Assembly: GCF_018613725.1 (NCBI RefSeq)
Contig: NZ_JAGGPS010000032.1
Span: 1-47,908, forward strand
DNA length: 47,908 bases
Source of the DNA: Hymenobacter sp. ISL-91
GTDB lineage: Bacteria; Bacteroidota; Bacteroidia; Cytophagales; Hymenobacteraceae
Direction of reading: 5' to 3'
The position numbers were made by a program, and so were the translations under genes. The notes under the pieces are model-generated. The model was not told the DNA's origin and did not search any database. It saw only the letters and a list, made by a program, of their open reading frames with translations. Shown here piece by piece: positions 31,873 to 39,553 of the stretch. Positions within the stretch are counted from its first letter, which is position 1. Each line of letters starts with the position of its first letter.

Positions 31873-33141
31873 TTAAGAAGCTTGGGCAAATAAATCGAGC
31901 TGCTGGGTAACGAGGGCGGAGCGGACGGAGCCGGCCCCGAACAGAATCTGGCGGCGAATGGTCTGCTCATCATAGTCGCGTTTCTCTAGGGCCTGGCCGC
32001 GGCAGGTGAGGAAGAATTTGGCCCGCTTGAGCACCACGCCAAACTTGTGCAGGTGGTCGAGGCCCAGCGGCGTAAAGCGGCGGGCGGCCACGATACGCTT
32101 GGCCGAACGGCCCCCCACCCCCGGAATCCGCAGAATCATCTCGAAGTCGGCGGTATTTACATCGACCGGGAATACGTGGCGGTTGCGCAGGGCCCAGGCC
32201 AGCTTGGGGTCTACCTCCAGGTCGAGGAAAGGGTGGGCGGGGTCGAGGATTTCGTCGGCCTGGAAGCCGTAGAAGCGCATGAGCCAGTCGGACTGGTAGA
32301 GGCGGTGCTCGCGGATGAGCGGCGGCTGCGTAACCTGGGGCAGGCGGGCATCGTCGGTGATGGGGATGTAGCCCGAGTAGTACACCCGCTTCAGGCCGTA
32401 GCCCTTGTAGAGCGAGTCGCTGAGGTTGATGATTTGCAGGTCATTTTCGGCCGACGCGCCCACAATGAGCTGGGTACTCTGGCCGGCCGTGGCAAACTGG
32501 GGCACTTTCTTGAACAGCGCCTTCTCCTCTTTCGTCCGCGTGATGCCGTCCCGAATCTGGGCCATCGGGGTCAGAATCTCCTCGTAATTCTTCTCGGGTG
32601 CCAGGTTCTGAAGGGCCATTTCCGAAGGCAGCTCGATGTTTACGCTCAGACGGTCGGCATACAGGCCGGCCTCCTGAATAAGCTCCTCCGAAGCACCCGG
32701 AATAGCCTTAACGTGGATGTAGCCGTTGAAGCGGTGCTCGGTGCGCAGCTTTTTGATGATGCGTACCAGCCGCTCCATGGTATAGTCGGGCGAGGAGAAA
32801 ATGCCGCTGCTCAGGAAAAGGCCCTCGATGTAGTTGCGGCGGTAGAAGTTCATGGTCAAATCCACGACTTCGTCCACGGTAAAGGCGGCGCGCTTCACGT
32901 TGTTGCTCTTGCGCGACACACAGTAGGCGCAGTCGAAAATGCAGTGATTGGTGAGCAGAATCTTGAGCAGGCTCACGCAGCGGCCGTCTTCGGTGTAGCT
33001 GTGGCAGATGCCCATGCCCTCGGCGTTGCCCAGGCCCTTGTCCACGTTTTTGCGCTTGCCGCCACTGCTGCTGCACGACACGTCGTACTTGGCCGCGTCT
33101 GCCAATATGCTTAGCTTCTCCTGGATGCGCTCTTCGTTCAT
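31873..33141 (-). CDS. TIGR03916 putative DNA modification/repair radical SAM protein
   Basis: A 422-residue radical SAM protein of the TIGR03916 family. The cluster-binding motif is C67xxxC71xxC74 in LTNHCIFDCAYCVSRKS. Three further N-terminal cysteines (C23, C46, C55) could hold an auxiliary cluster. A helix-hairpin-helix DNA-binding motif follows at about 328-357 (VNTADFEMILRIPGVGGRSA), indicating action on DNA. The last nine residues contain QLDLF at 414-418, an exact beta-sliding-clamp-binding consensus (QL[SD]LF), suggesting recruitment to replication or repair complexes. The partner TIGR03915 protein is encoded downstream on the same strand. The reaction is unknown in the literature I know; a radical-based lesion repair or base modification is plausible. 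A -7-like TAGCCTTG on the minus strand lies about 56 bases upstream of the start. Confidence 0.9.
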   Translation of the reverse strand: MNEERIQEKLSILADAAKYDVSCSSSGGKRKNVDKGLGNAEGMGICHSYTEDGRCVSLLKILLTNHCIFDCAYCVSRKSNNVKRAAFTVDEVVDLTMNFYRRNYIEGLFLSSGIFSSPDYTMERLVRIIKKLRTEHRFNGYIHVKAIPGASEELIQEAGLYADRLSVNIELPSEMALQNLAPEKNYEEILTPMAQIRDGITRTKEEKALFKKVPQFATAGQSTQLIVGASAENDLQIINLSDSLYKGYGLKRVYYSGYIPITDDARLPQVTQPPLIREHRLYQSDWLMRFYGFQADEILDPAHPFLDLEVDPKLAWALRNRHVFPVDVNTADFEMILRIPGVGGRSAKRIVAARRFTPLGLDHLHKFGVVLKRAKFFLTCRGQALEKRDYDEQTIRRQILFGAGSVRSALVTQQLDLFAQAS

Positions 33142-33293
33142 CGGGCTTATTTTCTGGCTTAAAAATAGTTTTTCCCGCGCATACGCGCAAGCTTTACAAG
33201 GCTAATTTCGTTGGAATCGTTCCGAACTCCGGCAGTAAAGTCGGACTATCTAGAAGGTTCTCCGGCGGGGCACGTTCGCGCCGCTTCAACGTT

Positions 33294-33500
33294 GTAGGGG
33301 CGGGGCTTGCCCCCGCCCGCCGTTAGCACCGTTTCTACGATTCCGTTCACCGGCGGGCGGGGACAAGCCCCGCCCCTACGCCGTTCCATTGAGGCGTTCT
33401 GGCTGTACCGTTCATCGGCGGGCGGGGGCAAGCCCCGCCCCTACGTCGTTCTTGCTACCCGGTTCCACGATTCCGTTCATTGTCAAGCCACGCCCCTACA
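33294..33500. repeat. cluster of three and a half GTAGGGGCGGGGC repeat arms
   Basis: Arms at 33294-33322 (forward), 33350-33381 and 33416-33445 (inverted), and a truncated inverted arm at 33479-33500. The first forms a stem with either of the next two. The 438-base gap between the divergent radical SAM and Omp85-like genes otherwise shows nothing but the latter's promoter region. Confidence 0.85.
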
Positions 33501-33555
33501 TTCCTGCGTTCCTCTGGTAGCAGCCTCGGAATGCGCCAAACTCAGGCGGACGTCG

Positions 33556-33563
33556 TACCTTGT
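33556..33563 (+). promoter_or_regulatory. -7-like box (TACCTTGT) before the Omp85-like gene
   Basis: TACCTTGT differs from TAnnTTTG at two positions and ends 17 bases before the chosen ATG at 33581. Confidence 0.35.
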
Positions 33564-33580
33564 TTCTTTCCTGTGTCCGG

Positions 33581-35491
33581 ATGATAAAGTGCGTGCTACG
33601 GCTGCTGCTATTGCTGCTCTGGCTGGGGGCCGGCCTTGCGCCGGCCGCTGCCCAGACGGCGCTGCCGTTGCCGCCCGACAGCACCCGGCCAGCCGGCCGC
33701 ATCCGGCCCGACTCACTGCGCCGCCGCTTCGATCAGGAGCGCATGCTTAATGGGCTCAAAGCGTACACGCGGCGCAAAACGATTCTGGGGCGGGCGGCGG
33801 CGGCCGTGTTTTCGTTTCGGGAGCGGCGCGAAGACCAGGCCGGCCTCGATGCGGCCCTGCTCGACCGACAGTTCGAGCAGCACAACTACAAAATCGTGCG
33901 CCGCATCCGCATTACGTCCCTCGATGCGTTTGGCTACAGCATTTCTGACTCGCTGCGGGTGCCACGCAATATTCTGGAGAAAACCGGCAACGCCTTCCAC
34001 CTGAAAACCCGGCCTTCGCGGGTGCGGCAGGTGCTGCTGCTACGCGAAGGCCGCGAACTGGAGCCCCAGGCCCTGGCCGAATCGGAGCGTTTGCTGCGCC
34101 AGACCGACGAGATTCTGGACGCCCGCGTGTACGTGGACGAGCGCACCGCTACCGCCGACAGCGTGGATGTGGTAGTGATTACCAAAGATCTGTTCAGCCT
34201 GAATGGCTCGTTTCAGCTACGTGACGTAGGCTCGGGCGTGGCGGGGCTGCGCGATGAGAACTTCCTGGGCCTGGGTCACCAGTTCAGTAACCGCTACGCC
34301 TACGGCCGCACCGATACCGGCCCCCGCGCCCAAACCTGGGCCTACCGGGGCAGTTACCGCGTACCGTTCCGCAACTTCGTGTACGCCGGGGCTACTTATC
34401 GCGACGAAACCCGCCGTCGCGAGGGCAGCATCGGTGTCTCGCGCGACTTTTACTCTATCAATACCCGCTGGGCCGGTGCCGTCAGCTACAGCTTCTTCGA
34501 CTGGCTCTACACCACTGCCGGCGACGGCTCGGCGGAGAAGCCCTACGAGTTTCAGCCCCTACGTTACAACACCCAGGACGCCTGGGTGGGACGCGCTTTC
34601 CAGCCCCGCAGCTACGATTTGGGCTACGAAAGCCCCGGCCGCATTATTGCCGCGGCCCGCGTGGTGCGCACCTCCTACCACGAAAAGCCCTTCGATTTCC
34701 TGCAGAGCGCCAACCTGATGCTGGGCACGGTGGGCTATAGCATCCGGCGATATTATAAAGACAAATATCTGTTTGGTTTCGGCCGCACCGAGGATATTCC
34801 GACCGGCTCGCTGGTGAGCTTTACAACTGGCTACGAGTTCAACCCGGCCGGCAACCGCCGCTACTATGGCGTGCGGCTGTCGTCGGCTACTTACCGGCCG
34901 CAGCGGGGCTACCTGTACCTAAGCGGCGAATTTGGGGGGTTTGTACGGAGCCGCAGCAACGACTGGCAGCAGGGCCTTTTGAGCGGCGAGATACTGTACT
35001 TCACCCGCCTCTACAGCACCGGCAACTTCCAGTGGCGGCATTTTTTGTGGCAGCGCTCGGCGCTGGGCCTGCACCGCTTCGCCAACGAGTACCTCACGAT
35101 TGATGGCGAGCGGGGCCTCCGGGGCTTTCGGCCCACCGGCCCGCTCACGGGTACCAGCCGCGTTACGCTCAACTACGAGGCTACCATGTACACGCCGCTC
35201 TCGTTTCTGGGCTTCCGGATGGCCGTGGTGGGCTTCGCCGATGTGGCCTGGCTCAATGCCCGCAAGCCCGAACGCCTGCTGCCCTTCTTCGAGAAGCCCT
35301 ACACCGGCCTGGGCCTGGGCCTGCGCTTCCGCAACGAGTACACCGCCATCCGCACCATTCAGCTCACGCTGGGCTTCTACCCCCGCGGCCTCGACTCGCC
35401 CAACGGCCTGCGCATCTTCGAAAACTCGCGCTCCTACTACGGCTTCTCCGACTTCAGCTTCGGCCAGCCCGGCGTCACGCGGTTTCAGTAA
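33581..35491 (+). CDS. Omp85/BamA-superfamily outer membrane protein
   Basis: A 636-residue outer-membrane protein. Signal peptide (LRLLLLLLWLGAGLAPAAAQ) is followed by a basic region and a POTRA-like domain at about 95-190 (YKIVRRIRITSLDAFGYSIS, then RQVLLLREGRELEPQALAESERLLRQ, DARVYVDERTATADSVDVVV). The rest is a C-terminal beta-barrel with alternating aromatic strands and the lid-loop motif GERGLRGFRPTGPLTGT, equivalent to the VRGF/Y motif of Omp85 proteins. It ends in SFGQPGVTRFQ, near an aromatic terminus. It may assemble or export proteins in the envelope, rather like TamA or a surface-specific Omp85 paralogue. The start at 33581 (MIKCVLRL) gives the best signal peptide; an ATG-like start seven codons upstream is less likely. 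Confidence 0.85.
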   Translation: MIKCVLRLLLLLLWLGAGLAPAAAQTALPLPPDSTRPAGRIRPDSLRRRFDQERMLNGLKAYTRRKTILGRAAAAVFSFRERREDQAGLDAALLDRQFEQHNYKIVRRIRITSLDAFGYSISDSLRVPRNILEKTGNAFHLKTRPSRVRQVLLLREGRELEPQALAESERLLRQTDEILDARVYVDERTATADSVDVVVITKDLFSLNGSFQLRDVGSGVAGLRDENFLGLGHQFSNRYAYGRTDTGPRAQTWAYRGSYRVPFRNFVYAGATYRDETRRREGSIGVSRDFYSINTRWAGAVSYSFFDWLYTTAGDGSAEKPYEFQPLRYNTQDAWVGRAFQPRSYDLGYESPGRIIAAARVVRTSYHEKPFDFLQSANLMLGTVGYSIRRYYKDKYLFGFGRTEDIPTGSLVSFTTGYEFNPAGNRRYYGVRLSSATYRPQRGYLYLSGEFGGFVRSRSNDWQQGLLSGEILYFTRLYSTGNFQWRHFLWQRSALGLHRFANEYLTIDGERGLRGFRPTGPLTGTSRVTLNYEATMYTPLSFLGFRMAVVGFADVAWLNARKPERLLPFFEKPYTGLGLGLRFRNEYTAIRTIQLTLGFYPRGLDSPNGLRIFENSRSYYGFSDFSFGQPGVTRFQ

Positions 35492-35822
35492 GGATTGGCA
35501 CTTACGCAAATAAAAATTCCTGTATTTCAGGCATATACAATTATAATAGGGGGGGTATATACCGCTATTGCATTTTACGTGGAGGCGTAGTAGTATAGCC
35601 CCTGCTTAGCGCTAACCCCGCGTAGGCCCCGCCGCTCTTATTCTATCGCCGCCCGCTTCTATTGCTTTACCCCGCGCCGGGCAGCGCCCTCCCTACTACA
35701 CCTTGTCTTGCTGCTGGCTTACCCCCTCCCTCTGGTTGGGCGGCTCCGGCTCACGCTTGCTTTTCTATCCGGCTCGCCCCGTTGGTGGCCTGTTTTTCCT
35801 TTCCCTTTTTTCCCTTTCTGCT
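35492..35822. other. AT-rich intergenic stretch
   Basis: 331 bases with an AT-rich first half, including a run of seven G flanked by TATAAT-like and TATATACC strings near 35545-35565. The second half is T/C-rich up to the start at 35823. No ORF, hairpin or repeat of the families above was recognised; promoter elements are likely but not resolvable. Confidence 0.5.
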
Positions 35823-36584
35823 ATGAAAGCTCCCCCTTCTCTCTCCACCTGCCGGTGCTGGCCCTTGCTGCTGCTGGCCGCCGCCCTGCCGCTGGCCGCC
35901 ACGGCCCAAACCGCCCCGCCCGATACGGTGGCTACCTACAAGCACCAGCTGGGCCTGACGGCCAGCCCCGTGCTCGACGGTTTCTTCAAGAACAACCGCA
36001 CGCTGCCTCTGGGCCTGCTCTACAAGCGGCAGACCAAGCCTAACCAAGCCTTACGATTAGGGCTGGTGTTCAACCAAGATTACGGGCGGCGTTACCGAGC
36101 CCAGCCCCTTACCAATGGAGATTTCTCAAATAATAATTGGGGGGGACAACTCTACGTCGGCTTGGAGCGGCAGCGGGTTTTCACTAAGCGATGGATTGGC
36201 TACGCCGGCCTGGATGTGGGTGTTGGGTACAGTAGTTACCGCAAACTAGAGTATTCCGGGCGTGATGTTAATTTGGATAATAGAGCAGTTACGCTCTTTG
36301 AAAACCTCGACACCCGCTTCACTACCACCTCTGTCTTTCTGCGGCCTTTACTGGGCATCCGTTATCAGCTAACGCCCTACTTGTATATGAGCGCGGAGGC
36401 AACGATTCTAGCAAACTATATGGCCTTTAAGTGGGAGTCGTCTGGTGTAATTGTCCGCTCTGACAACGGCCAGATTTTTTCAACACTCTCTGGCACATAC
36501 AGCGAAAAACGATTTCGAACCGTCGTTCAGCCAGTTAGTCAACTTACTCTGCTCTATTGCTTTGGCAGAGCAATAAAGTGGTAG
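35823..36584 (+). CDS. outer membrane beta-barrel protein (hypothetical)
   Basis: A 253-residue protein with a signal peptide (WPLLLLAAALPLAATAQ) and about eight amphipathic strands, with tight turns rich in Asn/Asp (KHQLGLTASPVL, LRLGLVFNQDYG, WIGYAGLDVGVGYSSY, VFLRPLLGIRYQLTPYLYMSAE). It is the usual pattern of a small porin-like barrel; it ends LLYCFGRAIKW. The upstream in-frame extension to 35703 is not supported because the signal peptide starts at 35823. The later half of the gene is more AT-rich than the first. It is followed 36 bases later by a T9SS protein gene, possibly co-transcribed. Confidence 0.75.
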   Translation: MKAPPSLSTCRCWPLLLLAAALPLAATAQTAPPDTVATYKHQLGLTASPVLDGFFKNNRTLPLGLLYKRQTKPNQALRLGLVFNQDYGRRYRAQPLTNGDFSNNNWGGQLYVGLERQRVFTKRWIGYAGLDVGVGYSSYRKLEYSGRDVNLDNRAVTLFENLDTRFTTTSVFLRPLLGIRYQLTPYLYMSAEATILANYMAFKWESSGVIVRSDNGQIFSTLSGTYSEKRFRTVVQPVSQLTLLYCFGRAIKW

Positions 36585-36620
36585 CTCTTAATCCAATGTT
36601 TCACTCTTTTCCCCTTTTCT

Positions 36621-38495
36621 ATGAAAGTTTACTTACTTCCGGTTCGGCAATTATTTCTTGCTGTATTCTTTCTGCTTCTACTGAGCAGTACCAACGCAAC
36701 AGCTCAGGTTGCTTTTCTAAACTATACGCCAAGCGTTTGCCCCAATCAAACGGTTACGTATGTGCTGACTGGCATCCCAGAGGGCTACCGGATTTCTGGA
36801 GCTAACGCGACGGGTGGCACCTTGAACAGGGCGCCCGTTATCAGCAACGGCCGGGCTGAGTACGAAGTAACATGGGGCAATGGCGAGGCCGGCAACATTA
36901 CTGCGGGGCTGCAAAGACCTGATGGGACAAGCTGGATTAATGTCACCGTACCTACTGCTCCCAGCGTCACCATCAAATCAGTGTTCGGGCGCAACATCAC
37001 CGACCGCATCAACGGCGTGACAGAAATTAACCTGCCGCTGTGTGGCGGTGCGGAAACGCTCACGCTCACACTGCCCGAGCATTACTTTAACAGTAATACA
37101 AGCTTTCCTATCACCAGCTACCTGTGGGGCGTGCCGCCTTCCTTCACCGTCGTCGGGGGACAGCCCGCTACCGTTTTTGGGCCCAACAACTGGCTGAGCG
37201 GGCGAACTATCACTATTCAGGTGCCGGCCGGGCAGTTTGATGAGTTGGTGGCCGTCAAGCTGTGGAGCCGCGAGTGCGAGGGCCCTGGCCTCAACGCACC
37301 GGCTACGCAAACCAGCAACCCCCAATACGTGCGCATCCGTCGCACCCTGCCCACCATCACCGGCATCGTCGCCTCGCGCACGACCCTGACCTGCGGCGAC
37401 CAGCGTCCGCTTACGCTTACGGCTGCTACCAGCCAGCCGGGGGCCAACTCCTTTGCCTGGAGCCTGCCCGCCGGCTGGAACTTTGCCCCCGGTAGTGCCA
37501 CCAACGCGGCCAGCGTGTCGGTCGTGCCCAGCGGCAGCGGCGGCGGCACGGCTTCCGCTACGGCCACCTACAATTGCGTGGGCTACACCACGCCGGCTGG
37601 CAACGCCAATATTGGTTGGAACCCGCAGGTAGCCACGCCCACGGCTTTCACGGCTCCGGTCATTGGTAGCAGCAATACCTTCGGGGTCTGCGCCAGCGAG
37701 CAGCCGTTGTTTCGCTTCGCGGCTGTGGCGGGCGCCACGGGCTACCGCTGGGAGTTTCCGGCCGGTTTCGCGGTAGTGGGCAACCCCGCCGCTACCAGCC
37801 CCTACGTAACTGCCGTGCCCGAGCTGCAGCTGCAGGCCCCGGCCACGTTTGCCGCTACCGAGGGCATTTTGCAGGTGCGCGCCATCAATGCCAACTGCCA
37901 GCCCTCCAATCCGCTGTTCGTACAGCTGCTCACCGGCTCGGGCGAGGGCGGCATCAGTTCTTCTGATTACACGCCGGCCGGGGGTACGGTCTGCCCCTAC
38001 ACGTCGCTCATGCTACGCGCCATCACCGAGGCCACCCGCGGCCAAAACACCAACTTCCAGTGGACCGTCAGCGGTGGGGCCCAGATAGCGGCGGGGGCCA
38101 CGTCTTCGGTGCTGGAGCTGCAGATGCCCGAAAGCGGCTATGTCTATGTGCAGGTACAGTTCCAGAACGAATGCGACGGGCTGAAAACGGCCTCCTGGTA
38201 CGTAAACGTGGACCAGACGTATATCAACGGTCGGCCCGTTTGCTCGCCTCAGTCGCGCATGGCCTCTATCCAGCCCATTGCCTACCCCAACCCGGCCGAT
38301 GGCGCCCTGACGCTGGAGCAGCCCGCCGGCACCGTGCTCACCATCCGCAACAGCCAGGGCAAGGCCGTGTACCAGGGCCGCGCCGGGCAGCAGCCCACCC
38401 GCCTCGACACCCGCGCCTGGCCCGCCGGACTCTACTTTCTGCACAGCCGGCAGGGCCAGCAAACCGAGCGCCGGCAGCTCCAGATAAAGCACTAG
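36621..38495 (+). CDS. T9SS type A sorting domain protein with PKD-like domains
   Basis: A 624-residue secreted protein. Signal peptide (RQLFLAVFFLLLLSSTNATA) precedes a chain of Ig/PKD-like domains, shown by repeated patterns such as CPNQTVTYVLTGIPEGYRIS, CGDQRPLTLTAATSQPGANS and CASEQPLFRFAAVAGATGYR, each starting after a Cys and followed by WSLPAGW-like or WEFPAGF segments. The C-terminal domain (from about 553, IAYPNPADGALTLEQPAG, ending GLYFLHSRQGQQTERRQLQI) is a type A T9SS sorting signal. It should be exported and anchored on the cell surface as an adhesin-like structural protein. The Cys-bearing repeats suggest disulphides. No catalytic motif was found. Confidence 0.9.
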   Translation: MKVYLLPVRQLFLAVFFLLLLSSTNATAQVAFLNYTPSVCPNQTVTYVLTGIPEGYRISGANATGGTLNRAPVISNGRAEYEVTWGNGEAGNITAGLQRPDGTSWINVTVPTAPSVTIKSVFGRNITDRINGVTEINLPLCGGAETLTLTLPEHYFNSNTSFPITSYLWGVPPSFTVVGGQPATVFGPNNWLSGRTITIQVPAGQFDELVAVKLWSRECEGPGLNAPATQTSNPQYVRIRRTLPTITGIVASRTTLTCGDQRPLTLTAATSQPGANSFAWSLPAGWNFAPGSATNAASVSVVPSGSGGGTASATATYNCVGYTTPAGNANIGWNPQVATPTAFTAPVIGSSNTFGVCASEQPLFRFAAVAGATGYRWEFPAGFAVVGNPAATSPYVTAVPELQLQAPATFAATEGILQVRAINANCQPSNPLFVQLLTGSGEGGISSSDYTPAGGTVCPYTSLMLRAITEATRGQNTNFQWTVSGGAQIAAGATSSVLELQMPESGYVYVQVQFQNECDGLKTASWYVNVDQTYINGRPVCSPQSRMASIQPIAYPNPADGALTLEQPAGTVLTIRNSQGKAVYQGRAGQQPTRLDTRAWPAGLYFLHSRQGQQTERRQLQIKH

Positions 38496-38537
38496 CCCAT
38501 ACGCCGCTAGGGTGTTGGCTGCGGGCCTAAAACCCGT

Positions 38538-38545
38538 TATCTTGA
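38538..38545 (+). promoter_or_regulatory. possible -7 box (TATCTTGA)
   Basis: TATCTTGA resembles TAnnTTTG with two differences and lies about 77 bases before the ATG at 38623; weak evidence only. Confidence 0.25.
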
Positions 38546-38622
38546 CACCGGCTTTCCGCCCTTGCGCCGGCCTTGGCGGGCCGCGCTGTCTTTTCTCTTC
38601 TCTCCCCTACCCCCCGTTGCGT

Positions 38623-39102
38623 ATGCCTGCCCCCGACAACCTGCAAATCAACCTGGCCGCGGCCGACCTGAAGAAAATCAACGACGCCCTCGACGCACTG
38701 GAATCGGCGCTGGCCCCGGTTTTGGTTACGCTCACCGGCAAGGAGGTGCAGCGCCTGCCCAAAGCCGGCGACGCCTCGCTGCCCTTCATGCAGCAGGCCC
38801 TCGATTTGGCCGAGCAGCAGCCCAGCCTCGCCCCCGGCTACGTGGATATTGCCGGCCTGCGCCAGGATTTGGTGGCCTGGGAGCAGCTGCAGCGCATTGG
38901 GCGGCGCCTGCAGCCGCTGGCCTCCAACCTGAGCAGCACCAGCATCAAGCTAAGCAGCGAGGCCTACGTCACGGCGCTGGCTTTTTACAACTCGGTGCAG
39001 CAGGCCGCCCGCCAGGGCATATCAGGGGCCGAAGATGCCCGCGCCGTGCTCAAAACCCGCTTCGAGCAAAGCACGGCCCGCAAAGCCGACCGGCTCAAAT
39101 AG
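38623..39102 (+). CDS. hypothetical helical protein
   Basis: A 159-residue acidic/neutral cytoplasmic protein without signal peptide. Nearly all of it is predicted helical: NLQINLAAADLKKINDALDA, LVTLTGKEVQRLPKAGDASL, ISGAEDARAVLKTRFEQ. The pattern of leucines, alanines and charged residues suggests a helical bundle. I do not recognise a named family. The start at 38623 avoids an upstream in-frame stretch that reads like non-coding. It ends with a GC-rich terminator at 39137, before the tandem array. Confidence 0.75.
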   Translation: MPAPDNLQINLAAADLKKINDALDALESALAPVLVTLTGKEVQRLPKAGDASLPFMQQALDLAEQQPSLAPGYVDIAGLRQDLVAWEQLQRIGRRLQPLASNLSSTSIKLSSEAYVTALAFYNSVQQAARQGISGAEDARAVLKTRFEQSTARKADRLK

Positions 39103-39136
39103 GAAGGGCCCGCCAGGCCCCCACCCTTCCCCCCGC

Positions 39137-39167
39137 GGGGCCGGATGCGCGTCATCCGGCCCCGTTT
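39137..39167 (+). terminator. rho-independent terminator
   Basis: Stem GGGGCCGGATG (39137-39147) with CATCCGGCCCC (39153-39163) and a CGCGT loop, followed by GTTT. Confidence 0.75.
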
Positions 39168-39206
39168 GGCGTGTAGCCCCGTCCCCTCGTTTTTCGCCCG
39201 GTGCCG

Positions 39207-39437
39207 GATGAAATTCACAGCCAGTCGGATGAAATTCACAGCCAGTCGGATGAATTTCACAGCCAGTCGGATGAATTTCATAGGACGACGGATGAATTTC
39301 ATAGGACGACGGATGAATTTCATAGGACGACGGATGAATTTCACAGGACGACGCATGAATTTCATAGGCTCTCGGATGAATTTTATAGGACGACGCGTGA
39401 AATTCATAGCCCGGCAGATGAAATTCACCCGCCGCCG
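39207..39437. repeat. 11-unit 21-bp tandem array with near-palindromic cores
   Basis: Eleven contiguous 21-base units (39207, 39228, 39249, 39270, 39291, 39312, 39333, 39354, 39375, 39396, 39417). Early units read GATGAAATTCACAGCCAGTC+G, central ones GATGAATTTCATAGGACGAC+G, with later units more variable. Each carries the core ATGAA(A/T)TTCAT or a close variant, an 11-base near-palindrome repeated every 21 bases, i.e. about two helical turns. Since 21 is divisible by 3, several frames stay open; in plus sense the units read DE(I/F)H..., in minus sense cationic KFIRRPM repeats. It lies between a terminator (39137) and the promoter region of the CvfB-like gene, so a protein-binding array is the likeliest reading. 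Confidence 0.9.
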
Positions 39438-39490
39438 CCGCTGCCTGGCATTCTTCCGGGGCCGCCGCCAGGCTCCCCCCGCCCTTTGCG

Positions 39491-39498
39491 TACCTTCG
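39491..39498 (+). promoter_or_regulatory. -7-like box (TACCTTCG) for the CvfB-like gene
   Basis: One mismatch to TAnnTTTG; it lies 55 bases before the ATG at 39554 and 53 bases after the last array unit. Confidence 0.4.
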
Positions 39499-39514
39499 TG
39501 CCCCGCTGCCGCCC

Positions 39515-39549
39515 CAATTCAAAATCCAAAATTCATAATTCATAATTAC
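39515..39549. repeat. short tandem AATTCAAAA/ATTCATA words upstream of the CvfB-like gene
   Basis: A run of AATTCAAAATCC, AAAATTCATA and ATTCATAATTACC words ending four bases before the start codon. It is AT-rich in a GC-rich region and would keep the ribosome-binding region unstructured. Its ATTCATA words resemble the 3' half of the array cores at 39207-39437. Confidence 0.55.
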
Positions 39550-39553
39550 CCCT

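Noticed and set aside
32047..33114. 355-codon open frame on the plus strand
   Set aside because: Antisense to the radical SAM gene and without recognisable domains; long antisense frames are expected at this GC content.
35703..35822. N-terminal extension of the outer-membrane barrel gene
   Set aside because: The signal peptide starts at 35823; the upstream codons are Ser/Leu/Phe-rich without the typical n-region.
39207..39437. CRISPR array
   Set aside because: Units are contiguous, without unique spacers, and there are no cas genes.
39201..39545. Repeat protein (DEFHRTT repeats) or cationic peptide (KFIRRPM repeats)
   Set aside because: Several frames are open simultaneously because the unit is 21 bases, the plus frame would need a GTG start, and no frame shows a signal peptide; a DNA-level role is more economical. 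Kept only as an alternative in the array finding.
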